The position numbers and the translations under genes were made by a program. From NCBI RefSeq assembly GCF_022419205.1, contig NZ_JAJOZU010000003.1, positions 248,001-312,000 of the forward strand: a DNA stretch of 64,000 nt. The letters are read 5' to 3'. Positions within the stretch are counted from its first letter, which is position 1. Every line of letters starts with the position of its first letter. The DNA comes from Thermomonas alba (GTDB lineage: Bacteria; Pseudomonadota; Gammaproteobacteria; Xanthomonadales; Xanthomonadaceae). Positions 46,093-57,301 of the stretch are shown in pieces. The notes beneath the pieces were generated by a model that saw only the letters and a program-made list of their open reading frames with translations, was not told the DNA's origin and searched no databases.

Positions 46093-46096
46093 GGAC

Positions 46097-47560
46097 ATGA
46101 CGACGATGCAATCCACTCTCGCCATGCCGGCCGCCACCGAGCTGCTGCCGCTGATTCCCGAACTTGCGCTGGTGGGCTCTGCGTTCTTGCTGCTGATGCT
46201 GGATCTGTTCCTCAAGGACGGCCAGCGCGTGCTCACCCACGTGCTCTCGATCGTCACCCTGCTGGTGGTGACAGCGCTGATCCTCGCGGGTGTGGGCGGC
46301 GGTCCAGAGGCCTCCGTGCTCAACGGCATGTTTATCCGCGACACCATGGCCGACGTGCTGAAAGTCGTCACCTGCGTGATCTCCGCGGCCGCGCTGTTGT
46401 TCTTCTGGCCCTATCTGCGCGAGCGTGCCCTGTACAAGGGCGAAGTCTCGGTGCTGGTGCTGTTCGCCGTGCTCGGCATGCTGCTGCTGATCTCGGCCGG
46501 CAGCCTGGTGATGGTGTATCTGGGCCTGGAGCTGCTGGCGCTGAGCTCGTATGCGCTGGTGGCGATCGACCGCGACAGCCGCCTGGCTTCGGAAGCGGCG
46601 ATGAAGTATTTCGTGCTGGGCGCGCTGGCCTCGGGCCTGCTGCTGTACGGCATGTCGCTGGTCTATGGCGCTACCGGCAGCCTGGACCTGGCCAGCATCC
46701 GCGAGGCCGCCCCGTCCGTCGCGCAGCCGACCCTGCTGCTGGCCGGCGTGGTGTTCATGCTGGCGGGCATCGCCTTCAAGTTCGGCGCGGCCCCGTTCCA
46801 CATGTGGCTGCCGGACGTCTACCACGGCGCGCCGACGCCGATCACGCTGTTCATCGGTTCGGCGCCCAAGCTGGCTGCGTTTGCGATGGTCGTGCGTCTG
46901 CTGGGAGTGGGCGCCGCGCCTCTTGCGGGTGACTGGCAGCCAATGCTGGCGGTGCTGGCGGCGCTGTCGCTGCTGGTTGGCAACGTGGTCGCGCTGATGC
47001 AGACCAACCTCAAGCGCATGCTGGCGTATTCGACCATCTCGCACGTCGGCTTCCTGTTCCTCGGCCTGGCCGGCGGCGGCGCCGGTGGCTACGCGGCGGC
47101 GATGTTCTACGCGATCAGCTACGCGCTGATGGCGACCGCCGCGTTCGGTGCGATCGTGCTGCTGTCGCGGCGTGGGTTCGAGGCCGATGCCATCGACGAC
47201 TTCAAGGGTCTGAATGCGCGCGATCCGTGGAGCGCCGGCATGGTGCTGTGCGTGATGGCGTCGCTGGCCGGCATCCCGCCGTTCCTCGGCTTCTGGGCCA
47301 AGCTGGCGGTGCTGCGCGCGGCGCTGGATGGCGGCATGCTGTGGCTGGCGATCACCGGCGTGGTGTTCGCGGTGATCGGCGCGTTCTACTACCTGCGCGT
47401 CATCAAGGTCATGTACTTCGACGAGCCGGTGGGCGAGGCGATGCGTCCGCGCGATGATCGCCTGCTGCGCGTGGTGTTCGGCGTGAACGCGCTGGTGCTG
47501 CTGGCGCTGGGCGTGTTCTGGAACCCGCTGATGGCCTGGTGCCAGGCCGCGTTCGTCTGA
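46097..47560 (+). CDS. nuoN: NADH-quinone oxidoreductase subunit N
   Basis: Antiporter-like membrane subunit and last gene of the operon. The 487-residue product shows the core segments SLVMVYLGLELLALSSYALV, FHMWLPDVYHGAPTPITLFI and QTNLKRMLAYSTISHVGFLF. GAGGA lies only 2 bases before this ATG but 10 bases before a second in-frame ATG at 46106, so translation may begin there instead. A strong hairpin follows 29 bases after the stop. Confidence 0.95.
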   Translation: MTTMQSTLAMPAATELLPLIPELALVGSAFLLLMLDLFLKDGQRVLTHVLSIVTLLVVTALILAGVGGGPEASVLNGMFIRDTMADVLKVVTCVISAAALLFFWPYLRERALYKGEVSVLVLFAVLGMLLLISAGSLVMVYLGLELLALSSYALVAIDRDSRLASEAAMKYFVLGALASGLLLYGMSLVYGATGSLDLASIREAAPSVAQPTLLLAGVVFMLAGIAFKFGAAPFHMWLPDVYHGAPTPITLFIGSAPKLAAFAMVVRLLGVGAAPLAGDWQPMLAVLAALSLLVGNVVALMQTNLKRMLAYSTISHVGFLFLGLAGGGAGGYAAAMFYAISYALMATAAFGAIVLLSRRGFEADAIDDFKGLNARDPWSAGMVLCVMASLAGIPPFLGFWAKLAVLRAALDGGMLWLAITGVVFAVIGAFYYLRVIKVMYFDEPVGEAMRPRDDRLLRVVFGVNALVLLALGVFWNPLMAWCQAAFV

Positions 47561-47589
47561 TCGCGCGTCGGGCTTTCCTGCAATCGATC

Positions 47590-47618
47590 ACGGGGCGCAC
47601 TTCGGTGCGCCCCGTGCG
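47590..47618 (+). terminator. Terminator of the nuo operon
   Basis: ACGGGGCGCAC (47590-47600) pairs perfectly with GTGCGCCCCGT (47605-47615) around a UUCG tetraloop closed by C-G, an exceptionally stable hairpin. Only a short T-run (GCGTTT) follows, so termination may be partly Rho-assisted, but the position 29 bases after nuoN fits an operon end. Confidence 0.7.
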
Positions 47619-47702
47619 TTTGGGCGGGACGCCAGATGCGTGGTGGTGGGGCAGAAGACCGGCGCTGAGATGCAGGATGCCAGCGGCGAGCTGGCGAGAG
47701 GC

Positions 47703-47759
47703 GCGAAAGCACAAACGAAAACGGCGATGCGGTTGCCCGGATCGCCGTTTCGTTCGTGC
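47703..47759 (-). terminator. Terminator of the tRNA-fMet gene
   Basis: GCACAAACGAAAACGGCGAT (47709-47728) pairs with ATCGCCGTTTCGTTCGTGC (47741-47759), with one mismatch and one bulged A, around a 12-base loop. On the - strand the stem ends in a short TTT run. It starts 6 bases beyond the tRNA CCA end. Confidence 0.7.
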
Positions 47760-47765
47760 CGAATG

Positions 47766-47842
47766 TGGTAGCGGGGGCAGGATTTGAACCTGCGACCTTC
47801 GGGTTATGAGCCCGACGAGCTGCCAGACTGCTCCACCCCGCA
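47766..47842 (-). tRNA. Initiator tRNA-fMet (CAU anticodon)
   Basis: A 77-base cloverleaf on the - strand with encoded CCA (47768-47766). The anticodon is CAU, and the anticodon stem has three consecutive G-C pairs (TCGGGCTCATAACCCGA), the hallmark of initiator rather than elongator tRNA-Met. The T-arm is GGTTCAAATCC. The first base and base 72 are both U, so the 1-72 pair is a U-U mismatch where E. coli has C-A; either prevents pairing, which is needed for formylation. It has its own promoter and terminator. Confidence 0.96.
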
Positions 47843-47854
47843 GCAGAGTCGGTA

Positions 47855-47882
47855 AGTATAGCAGGGATGCAGAATCGCGCAA
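47855..47882 (-). promoter_or_regulatory. Promoter of tRNA-fMet
   Basis: On the - strand TTGCGC (47882-47877) and TATACT (47860-47855) are 16 bases apart. The -10 is a near-consensus sigma-70 element and the transcript would begin about 6 bases before the mature tRNA 5' end. Confidence 0.78.
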
Positions 47883-47923
47883 GCCCTTCTATGTGTCTGT
47901 TGCGTTGCCACCGCCGCTTGCGG

Positions 47924-50533
<2,610 letters not shown>

Positions 50534-50610
50534 GGGCTGATACGGGCAGGCGGCCGCGAGATATCGCATGCCGTGGCCCGATTGTAGAAGGATGTCGCGG
50601 CGGGAGGGCG

Positions 50611-50635
50611 CCGCCGCGCCGCGCGGGCGCGGCGG
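50611..50635 (-). terminator. GC-rich hairpin after the M20 peptidase gene
   Basis: CCGCCGCGCC (50611-50620) pairs perfectly with GGCGCGGCGG (50626-50635), loop GCGCG, 11 bases beyond the peptidase stop. No T-run follows on either strand, so it may be an mRNA 3' end structure rather than an intrinsic terminator. Confidence 0.4.
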
Positions 50636-50646
50636 GGCAGGATCAA

Positions 50647-52155
50647 TCAGCAGCAGGCATGCCGAGTGCCGGCGTAGGCATTGCCGGCGGCGACGGGCAC
50701 GCCGTTGGTTTCGCCGCGCAGGCTGGCGGCATGGTGCGCGGACACCACCCGCGCCACGCAGGCGGTGACCGCCTTGCCCATCGGAATGTGCAGGAACTCA
50801 TTCGGGCCGTGCGCGTTGGAATGCGGGCCCAGCACGCCGGTGATCATGAACTGCGCGCCCGGGAACTTCTCGCCCAGCATGCCCATGAACGGGATGGTGC
50901 CGCCTTCGCCCATGTACATCGCAGGCTTGCCAAAAAAGTCCTGGCTGGCCTGCTCGATCGCCTGCTCCAGCCACGGCGCCATCGGCGGGGCATTCCAGCC
51001 GGTGCTGGCTTTCTCCAGATGGAGGCTGACGTGGGCGCCGTAGGGCGGATCCCGCAGCAGGGCTTCCTGCAGCAGTTCGCCGGCGCGTTTGCCATCCAGC
51101 GTAGGCGGCAGACGCAGGCTGAGCTTGACTGCCGTGAACGGGCGCAACACGTTGCCGGCGGAATCCAGTGGCGGGATGCCGTCCACGCCGGTGATCGACA
51201 GCGCCGGGCGCCAGGTGCGGTTGAGCACCAGCTCGGTCAGGTCGTCGCTCATCGGCACCATGCCGGACAGCAGCGGGAACTTGTCGTACACCGCGTTGCC
51301 CAGCACTTCGGCCACCTTCTGCGCCTGCGCGCGGCGTTCGGCCGGGATCTCCACGTACAGCCCGTCGAGCAGGATGCGCCCGGTGTCTTCGTCCTCGATC
51401 CTGGAGAGCAGATCGCGCAGGATGCGGAAGCTGGAGGGCACGATCCCCGAGGCATCGCCGGAATGCACGCCTTCCGACAGCACCTTCACGGTGAGATTGC
51501 CGCCGGCCAGCCCGCGCAGCGAGGTGGTGCACCACAGCTGCTCGTAGTTGCCGCAGCCGGAATCCAGGCAGACCACCAGCGAGGGTTTGCCGATGCGATC
51601 GGCCAGGTGGTCCACGTAATAGGGCAGGTCATAGCTGCCGGATTCCTCGCAGGCCTCGATCAGTACCACGCAGCGCGCGTGGGCGGCGCCTTGCGCCTGC
51701 AGCGCCATGATCGCGGTTAGCGAGCCGTAGATCGCGTACCCATCGTCGGCCCCGCCGCGGCCGTACAGGCGATCGCCCTGCAGCACCGGGAGCCAAGGCC
51801 CTTTGTCGGCATCCCAACCGGTCATTTCCGGCTGCTTGTCGAGATGACCGTACAGCAGCACGCAGTCATCGTCGCGCCCGCCGTTGGCGGCCGGGATGTC
51901 GATGAAGATCAGCGGCGTGCGGCCCTCCAGGCGCACCACTTCCACCTGCATGCCCGGGATCGGCTGCGCCTTGGCCCAGGATTCCATCAGCGCCACGGCC
52001 CGGTCCATATGGCCGTTCTCCACCCAGTCCGGGTCGAACATCGGCGATTTGTTCGGAATGCGGATGTACTCGATCAACTGCGGAACGATCTCGACATCCC
52101 ATTGGCGATCCACGAAGGCGCGCAGGGCGTCGATATCGACGTGAGGGCTAGACAT
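50647..52155 (-). CDS. M20 family metallodipeptidase
   Basis: Predicted cytosolic di-zinc exopeptidase of the M20/ArgE/DapE superfamily, M20 dipeptidase type. The 502-residue product has metal ligand His104 in [11 protein letters not shown], Asp137 in [10 protein letters not shown], the catalytic-base and metal-ligand pair Glu170-Glu171 in [10 protein letters not shown], and a dimerisation domain with HSGDASG. Further ligands probably include the Asp in VCLDSGCG and the His in [12 protein letters not shown]. No signal peptide is visible. I chose the ATG at 52155 rather than one 4 codons upstream; both lack a strong Shine-Dalgarno. Confidence 0.9.
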   Translation of the reverse strand: MSSPHVDIDALRAFVDRQWDVEIVPQLIEYIRIPNKSPMFDPDWVENGHMDRAVALMESWAKAQPIPGMQVEVVRLEGRTPLIFIDIPAANGGRDDDCVLLYGHLDKQPEMTGWDADKGPWLPVLQGDRLYGRGGADDGYAIYGSLTAIMALQAQGAAHARCVVLIEACEESGSYDLPYYVDHLADRIGKPSLVVCLDSGCGNYEQLWCTTSLRGLAGGNLTVKVLSEGVHSGDASGIVPSSFRILRDLLSRIEDEDTGRILLDGLYVEIPAERRAQAQKVAEVLGNAVYDKFPLLSGMVPMSDDLTELVLNRTWRPALSITGVDGIPPLDSAGNVLRPFTAVKLSLRLPPTLDGKRAGELLQEALLRDPPYGAHVSLHLEKASTGWNAPPMAPWLEQAIEQASQDFFGKPAMYMGEGGTIPFMGMLGEKFPGAQFMITGVLGPHSNAHGPNEFLHIPMGKAVTACVARVVSAHHAASLRGETNGVPVAAGNAYAGTRHACC

Positions 52156-52387
52156 GCGGGAGTCCACTCAGAGAGTCGTGAATCTTCTGATTGTACGCCC
52201 CGGCTCCGGGCGGCCGTGAGAAGCGTGTCGCGGGATCAGATTTTTCCTACCCCACATACCGGAAAACCTCCGATGCGGACCGAGATGCCGCCCGATAGGC
52301 TGCTGATGTCCCGCCGCGCACGCTATGCACACCGGGACGCGGTATGCGCTCCGGCAAGGAAGCCCACCACCTTTGAGGAGTACCGTC

Positions 52388-52750
52388 ATGAAATCTCTGT
52401 TTTCCCTGCTGTCCGCGCTGGTTTTGTGCGTCGCGCTGGCCGGCAGCGCATTCGCCGGCGAGACCGTCAACATCAACACCGCCGATGCCGCCACCCTGGA
52501 TCGCGTGCTGGTCAACGTCGGTCCGGCCAAGGCGCAGGCGATCGTCGATTACCGCAAGGCCAATGGCCCCTTCCGCAGTCCGGAGCAGCTGGCGATGGTC
52601 AAGGGTATCGGCCTGAAGACGGTGGAAAAGAACCGCGACCGGATTTCGGTGGGCGGTGCGCGTCCGTTGACCTCTGCGGCTCAGCCGGCCGGCGGGGCCA
52701 AGCCAATCGCCAAGCCAGCGGTCAAGCCGGCGCAGGTGGTGCGCCGGTGA
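52388..52750 (+). CDS. ComEA-like helix-hairpin-helix exported protein
   Basis: A 120-residue protein with a signal peptide (MKSLFSLLSALVLCVALAG, cleavage after AFA) followed by a ComEA-type helix-hairpin-helix DNA-binding domain (about 25-85): VNINTADAATLDRVL, VGPAKAQAIVDYR and VKGIGLKTVEKNRDRI. The tail is Ala/Pro/Lys-rich. Such periplasmic proteins bind incoming DNA during natural transformation, but single-copy short relatives also exist without proven competence role. GAGGAG precedes the ATG. Its stop overlaps the next gene (GTGA). Confidence 0.88.
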   Translation: MKSLFSLLSALVLCVALAGSAFAGETVNINTADAATLDRVLVNVGPAKAQAIVDYRKANGPFRSPEQLAMVKGIGLKTVEKNRDRISVGGARPLTSAAQPAGGAKPIAKPAVKPAQVVRR

Positions 52751-53382
52751 GCGCCGATTGCGCCTGCGACGGTGCCGTGACGGCGGGGCAGGACGCCCCG
52801 CCGTGCGGCGTGCGCATCCTGCGCGCGTCCGAGTACCGCCGCATGCGCTGGAAGAACGGGGCTGGCTGGACCTCGGAAGTGCTGCGGATGCCGGAGCGCG
52901 AGGACTGGGACTGGCGGCTGTCGCTGGCCGAGATCGACCAGGACGCGCCGTTCTCCGCGTATCCCGGCATGGAACGCTTGCTGGTGCTGCTGCAGGGCGA
53001 TGGCATGCGGATCGTGTTCGAGGATGGGCGTACCCAGGAGTTGCGTTTGCCGTACGGGGTGCTGCGCTTTTCCGGAGACCGTGCCGTTCGTGCCGAGTTG
53101 CTGGGTGGGCCGTGCCGAGATTTCGGCTTGATGTGGAAGCGCGGACATCTGGATGTCCAGCTTTGGCATCGGCCGCTCACGGGTTCGATGGTGCTGTTCG
53201 CAGGCCGGCGTGAAACCTGGCTGCTGCACTTGCTGCAAGGGCAGGCCCGACAGCAAATCGCAGCGACGGATGCGGTGATGCACGCCGGCGACACCCTGGT
53301 TCTGGAGGGAGGCGAGGCCATCAGCCGTCTGGCGCTGTCAGGTGAAGGCGCGGCGCTGCTGGTGCGCATCACCCGGTTGTGA
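52747..53382 (+). CDS. HutD/Ves family protein
   Basis: A 211-residue cupin-like protein with the family signature WKNGAGWTSEVLRMP near residue 38 and DWDWRLSLAEIDQDAPFS. HutD is found with histidine-utilisation genes and Ves with cold-induced genes in enterobacteria, but no biochemical function is firmly established and no hut genes are visible here. It begins with GTG at 52747, overlapping the ComEA-like gene stop (GTGA), so the two are translationally coupled. A clear terminator follows. Confidence 0.83.
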   Translation: MSADCACDGAVTAGQDAPPCGVRILRASEYRRMRWKNGAGWTSEVLRMPEREDWDWRLSLAEIDQDAPFSAYPGMERLLVLLQGDGMRIVFEDGRTQELRLPYGVLRFSGDRAVRAELLGGPCRDFGLMWKRGHLDVQLWHRPLTGSMVLFAGRRETWLLHLLQGQARQQIAATDAVMHAGDTLVLEGGEAISRLALSGEGAALLVRITRL

Positions 53383-53458
53383 ACGCGCTTCTTGGCAGTT
53401 GGAGGCGCATGCTTGTCTGGAGCGTTTTTGGGCGGTGTGGCAGGACGCGACACCACCG

Positions 53459-53485
53459 GCGGCACAGGGACGTGCCGCGTTTTTT
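53459..53485 (+). terminator. Intrinsic terminator after the HutD-like gene
   Basis: GCGGCAC (53459-53465) pairs with GTGCCGC (53472-53478), loop AGGGAC, followed by G and six T residues (53480-53485). This is a canonical Rho-independent terminator ending the ComEA-like/HutD-like pair. A run of nine G follows at 53487-53495. Confidence 0.85.
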
Positions 53486-53537
53486 CGGGGGGGGGCTTGC
53501 GGCGGGTTCTCGGCCGTCGCCCGTCGGACGGCCCGGA

Positions 53538-54389
53538 TCAGCGCGCCAGCCCACCCGCCAGCGAGCGCTCCTGCAGCGGCTGGCCATCCTGCGTTTGCAA
53601 AAGGCCGGCCGCGCGCTCGTGCGGCAAGACGGCAAGGGCGGTGCGCTCTACGCAAGAGACGATGGTGCCGAGCGCTTGTCCCGCGAGTAGCACATCGCTG
53701 CCGACCGCCAGCGGCGCATCGGCCTCCAGCAGCGCCAGCCCGCGCTTGGCCTGGCCCAGGAAGTGGGTGCGCGCCACGATTTCCTGTCCTGGATAGCATC
53801 CTTTCTTGACGCTGAAGGCGCGCAGCCGCTCCAGTGAAAGCTGCTGCGGCGTCCAGAGTTCGGCCTGCGAGCGCGGCAGGCGGGGCAGGCCGTGGATCAG
53901 GTCAGATGCATCCCACTGCGCACGCGCGGCTGCGTCTTCGGTCGCGGGCGCGCCGATCATCAGCGTGCGCGCGCCGGCATCGCCGCTCATATCCAGTTCG
54001 AACCATGTTTGCGTCGGCTGCGCAAAGCGATTGCCTGCAGCCTGCGCGGGTGCGATGAACCGGCCAGCGACGTCCAGCGCAGGCAACGAAAACGAGACTT
54101 TGCTGCGAAACACGTAGCGCCGCAACGCTTCGGCCAGCGGGGCGGGATCTGCGTCCGGCAGCAGCAGCCAGAGCGTTTGCGGGTCCAGCCGCAGCAGAGC
54201 GAACAGAACGATCACCCGGCCTTTTGCAGTCAGCCAGCCGTTCCATTGCCACTGCCCATCGGTGAGCAGGGTGAGGTCGTTCATGAACTGCGCCTGCGCG
54301 AATGCCAGCGCATCCTGGCCGGTGATGGCCAGGATCCGGTGGTCCGGCAGACGGAAAGCATGAGCGGCGGCGTGCGGCTTGTTGTCCAT
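53538..54389 (-). CDS. ygfZ: YgfZ/GcvT-like folate-binding protein
   Basis: Tetrahydrofolate-dependent protein that helps maintain or assemble iron-sulfur clusters. The 283-residue product has the GcvT-like fold and the diagnostic motif KGCYPGQEIVARTHFLG with the conserved cysteine. I chose the ATG at 54389 (MDNKPHAAAHAFRLPDHRIL), which gives an N-terminus like related proteins; an upstream ATG at 54434 has a better GGGG ribosome-binding site but would overlap the divergent sdh assembly gene. It starts 28 bases from that gene, head to head. Confidence 0.9.
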   Translation of the reverse strand: MDNKPHAAAHAFRLPDHRILAITGQDALAFAQAQFMNDLTLLTDGQWQWNGWLTAKGRVIVLFALLRLDPQTLWLLLPDADPAPLAEALRRYVFRSKVSFSLPALDVAGRFIAPAQAAGNRFAQPTQTWFELDMSGDAGARTLMIGAPATEDAAARAQWDASDLIHGLPRLPRSQAELWTPQQLSLERLRAFSVKKGCYPGQEIVARTHFLGQAKRGLALLEADAPLAVGSDVLLAGQALGTIVSCVERTALAVLPHERAAGLLQTQDGQPLQERSLAGGLAR

Positions 54390-54408
54390 TGCTTGGCAGG
54401 CGTAAACT
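54379..54408 (+). promoter_or_regulatory. Candidate promoter of the sdh operon
   Basis: TTGTTG (54379-54384) and TAAACT (54403-54408) are separated by 18 bases. The transcript would start near 54415, only a few bases before the GTG of the first gene, so the mRNA may be nearly leaderless. Most of the element overlaps the start of ygfZ. Confidence 0.35.
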
Positions 54409-54417
54409 TGCGGAATC

Positions 54418-54618
54418 GTGAATACGTCGATCATAGGCCAATCCCCGGCACCGCCTGCATCCACGCCCGTTGCGCCTGAACCGGCTACCGAGGCCGTGGC
54501 TGCGGCGCCGAAGCATCCGGCCGAGCGTCCCGACCGTATCGAGATCGGTGGTCGCGGAGGTCTGGATCCTACCCGTTACGGCGACTGGGAAAAGAACGGC
54601 CGCTGCATCGATTTCTGA
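54418..54618 (+). CDS. DUF1674 / SdhAF4-like succinate dehydrogenase assembly factor
   Basis: A 66-residue protein: a variable Ala/Pro-rich N-terminus, then the conserved C-terminal block RIEIGGRGGLDPTRYGDWE and KNGRCIDF that defines DUF1674. The eukaryotic member SDHAF4 binds flavinylated SdhA and promotes its joining to SdhB; a matching role here is inferred from homology and from its place directly upstream of sdhC. It starts with GTG and has no clear Shine-Dalgarno sequence, so it may be translated from a leaderless mRNA. It lies 51 bases before sdhC and 28 bases from the divergent ygfZ. Confidence 0.85.
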   Translation: MNTSIIGQSPAPPASTPVAPEPATEAVAAAPKHPAERPDRIEIGGRGGLDPTRYGDWEKNGRCIDF

Positions 54619-54669
54619 CCCACCCGTCGTCATGCGGCCTTGGCCGCCCAGCCCGGAGAACGCACCAGC

Positions 54670-55086
54670 ATGGCTGCTTCCGATTCCGAACCGCGCTTTC
54701 GCCAGCGCCCGCTCTCGCCGCATCTGCAGATCTACCGCTGGCAGGCGCAGATGGCCTCCTCCATCCTTCACCGCATCACCGGCGCGATTCTTGCCGTCGG
54801 GGCCCTGGCTTTCGTGTATGGCTTGATGGCGCTGGCCGGCGGCGTGCAGCGCTGGGCTGCCTTCACCGAATGCCTGGGGTCGCCGTTGGGACGGGTACTG
54901 ATGGCTGGTTTCAGCTGGGCCCTGGCTTACCACCTCATCAACGGCATCCGCCACCTGCTGCAGGATGGCGGCCTGGGGTTTTCGGTTCCCGATTTCGTGC
55001 GCAACAGTTGGATCTCGATCATCGGCAGCGTGGTGCTGGCGGCGATTGGCTGGGGCGTGGTGCTGTCGCACTGGGGGCAGGCATGA
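54670..55086 (+). CDS. sdhC: Succinate dehydrogenase cytochrome b556 subunit
   Basis: Membrane anchor of complex II, helping bind haem b and ubiquinone. The 138-residue product has three helices, the conserved RPLSPHLQIYRW entry segment, HRITG, and the haem-ligand region YHLINGIRHLLQD. I chose the ATG at 54670, with GGAGAA upstream, over an in-frame ATG 30 bases earlier. It overlaps sdhD by 4 bases (ATGA). Confidence 0.95.
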   Translation: MAASDSEPRFRQRPLSPHLQIYRWQAQMASSILHRITGAILAVGALAFVYGLMALAGGVQRWAAFTECLGSPLGRVLMAGFSWALAYHLINGIRHLLQDGGLGFSVPDFVRNSWISIIGSVVLAAIGWGVVLSHWGQA

Positions 55087-55487
55087 ATACGGGCATGAAT
55101 GGCGGTATGGAGATGCGGACTCCACTCAAGCGTGCGCGTGGACTTGGGTCCGCCAAAGACGGCACGCACCATTTCATCTGGCAGCGCGTCACCGCGATCG
55201 CCACCGGCCTGTCCGGCCTGTGGCTGCTGGGCATGCTGCTGGCCCTGCGCAGTGCTGATTACGCGGTGATGCATGCGCTGGTGGCCGATCCGGTCAATGC
55301 CGCCGTGCTGGTGGCATTCCTGCTGGGCATGTTCTGGCATGCGCGGCTCGGCCTGCAGGTGATCGTCGAGGATTATGTACACACCCCGCTGACCGCCACC
55401 CTGGCGCAGCTGGCCATCCTTTTCGTCTGTGCGCTGGCGGCCATTGCCGGCGTGCTTGCAGTGCTGCGCGTCGCGCTCGGGAGCTGA
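55083..55487 (+). CDS. sdhD: Succinate dehydrogenase membrane anchor subunit
   Basis: Second membrane anchor of complex II. The 134-residue product has three helices, the motif [14 protein letters not shown] and the haem/quinone region [17 protein letters not shown]. The N-terminus has several methionines (positions 1, 5, 9 and 11), so the exact start is uncertain; I use the ATG that overlaps the sdhC stop. sdhA begins 7 bases after the stop. Confidence 0.93.
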   Translation: MNTGMNGGMEMRTPLKRARGLGSAKDGTHHFIWQRVTAIATGLSGLWLLGMLLALRSADYAVMHALVADPVNAAVLVAFLLGMFWHARLGLQVIVEDYVHTPLTATLAQLAILFVCALAAIAGVLAVLRVALGS

Positions 55488-55494
55488 TCTCAAG

Positions 55495-57282
55495 ATGCCT
55501 GCTTACAAGATTCAGGAACACAAGTTCGACATGGTGGTGGTCGGTGCCGGCGGCGCCGGCCTGCGTGCCACGTTCGGTCTGGCCCAGAAAGGGTTGCAGA
55601 CTGCATGCTTGACCAAGGTTTTTCCCACCCGCAGCCACACGGTGGCGGCGCAGGGCGGCATCTCTGCCGCGCTGGGCAACATGGGTGAGGACGACTGGCG
55701 TTTCCACTTCTACGACACCATCAAGGGCTCCGATTGGCTGGGCGACCAGGACGCCATCGAGTACATGTGCCGCGAGGCGATTCCGGCGGTGATCGAACTC
55801 GAACATCAGGGGGTGCCGTTCAGCCGCACCGAGGACGGCAAGATCTACCAGCGCCCGTTCGGCGGTATGACCACCCACTACGGCAAGGGCATCGCCCAGC
55901 GTACCTGTGCCGCCGCCGACCGCACCGGCCATGCCATTCTGCATACGCTTTATCAGCAGGCGCTGGCGCACCAGGCGCAGTTCTTCATCGAGTACTTCGC
56001 GCTCGACCTGATCATGGATGAGGAGGGCGTCTGCCGCGGTGTGCTGGCTCTGAATATGGCCGAAGGCACCCTGCATCTGTTCCGCGCGCACGGCGTGGTG
56101 CTGGCGACCGGCGGGTATGGGCGTGCCTATTTCTCCGCGACCTCCGCTCACACCTGTACCGGCGACGGCGGCGGGATGGCGCTGCGCGCCGGGCTGGGAT
56201 TGCAGGACATGGAGTTCGTGCAGTTCCATCCGACCGGCATCTATGGCGCGGGCTGCCTGATCACCGAGGGCGTGCGCGGTGAAGGCGGCATCCTGCGCAA
56301 TGCCAACGGCGAGCGCTTCATGGAGCGCTACGCGCCGAACGCGAAGGACCTGGCCAGCCGCGACGTGGTATCGCGCTCGATGACCATCGAAATCCGCGAG
56401 GGTCGGGGCGTTGGTCCGCTCAAAGATCACATCCATCTGGATCTCACCCACCTCGATCCAAAAGACATCCACGAGAAGCTGCCGGGCATCGCCGAGAGCG
56501 CCCGCATCTTCGCGGGCGTGGATGTCACCAAGCAGCCGATTCCGGTGATCCCGACCGTGCACTACAACATGGGCGGCATCCCCACCAACTACCATGGTGA
56601 AGTGGTGCAGCTGAAGAATGGCGACCCCGACGCGGTGGTGCCTGGCCTGTACGCGATCGGCGAGGCCGCCTGCGTGTCGGTGCACGGGGCCAACCGCCTC
56701 GGCTCCAACTCGCTGCTGGATCTGGTGGTGTTCGGTCGCGCGGTGGCCAATCGCTGCGCCGAGACCATCAAGCCGGGGGCGCCGCACAAGCCGCTTCCGG
56801 CAGATGCCTGCGACAAGTCGCTGGCGAATCTGGATCGCCTGCGGCATGCCGATGGTGACCTCCCCACCGCCAAGATCCGCCTCGACATGCAGCGCGCCAT
56901 GCAGCGCGATGCCGCGGTGTTCCGCACCGGTGAGACCCTGGCCGAGGGTGTGAAGACCATCCGCGAGATCCATGCCAGCTTCGCCGATGTGAAAGTGTCC
57001 GACCGTTCGCTGGTGTGGAACTCGGATCTGATCGAGACCCTGGAACTGCAGAACCTGCTGGGCCAGGCGTTGGTGACGATCGTCTCCGCCGAAAACCGCA
57101 AGGAGTCACGCGGCGCACATGCGCGCGAAGACTTCCCCGAGCGCGATGACGAAAACTGGCTCAAGCACACCATTTGCTGGGCCGACGAAGCAGGCAACAC
57201 CCGCATCGACTACCGCCCGGTGCACATGTACACGCTCACCGGCGACGTCGAAGTGGTGCCGCCGAAGAAGCGTGTCTATTGA
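55495..57282 (+). CDS. sdhA: Succinate dehydrogenase flavoprotein subunit
   Basis: Oxidises succinate to fumarate using covalently bound FAD. The 595-residue product has the FAD-binding loop [12 protein letters not shown] (about 14-25), the flavinylation site His48 in [13 protein letters not shown], the substrate region [16 protein letters not shown] and HPTGIYG, and the C-terminal [11 protein letters not shown]. Flavinylation usually needs an SdhE-type factor, which is not next to this operon. sdhB follows after 19 bases. Confidence 0.97.
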   Translation: MPAYKIQEHKFDMVVVGAGGAGLRATFGLAQKGLQTACLTKVFPTRSHTVAAQGGISAALGNMGEDDWRFHFYDTIKGSDWLGDQDAIEYMCREAIPAVIELEHQGVPFSRTEDGKIYQRPFGGMTTHYGKGIAQRTCAAADRTGHAILHTLYQQALAHQAQFFIEYFALDLIMDEEGVCRGVLALNMAEGTLHLFRAHGVVLATGGYGRAYFSATSAHTCTGDGGGMALRAGLGLQDMEFVQFHPTGIYGAGCLITEGVRGEGGILRNANGERFMERYAPNAKDLASRDVVSRSMTIEIREGRGVGPLKDHIHLDLTHLDPKDIHEKLPGIAESARIFAGVDVTKQPIPVIPTVHYNMGGIPTNYHGEVVQLKNGDPDAVVPGLYAIGEAACVSVHGANRLGSNSLLDLVVFGRAVANRCAETIKPGAPHKPLPADACDKSLANLDRLRHADGDLPTAKIRLDMQRAMQRDAAVFRTGETLAEGVKTIREIHASFADVKVSDRSLVWNSDLIETLELQNLLGQALVTIVSAENRKESRGAHAREDFPERDDENWLKHTICWADEAGNTRIDYRPVHMYTLTGDVEVVPPKKRVY

Positions 57283-57301
57283 TTCCGGGAGACGAAACTC
57301 C

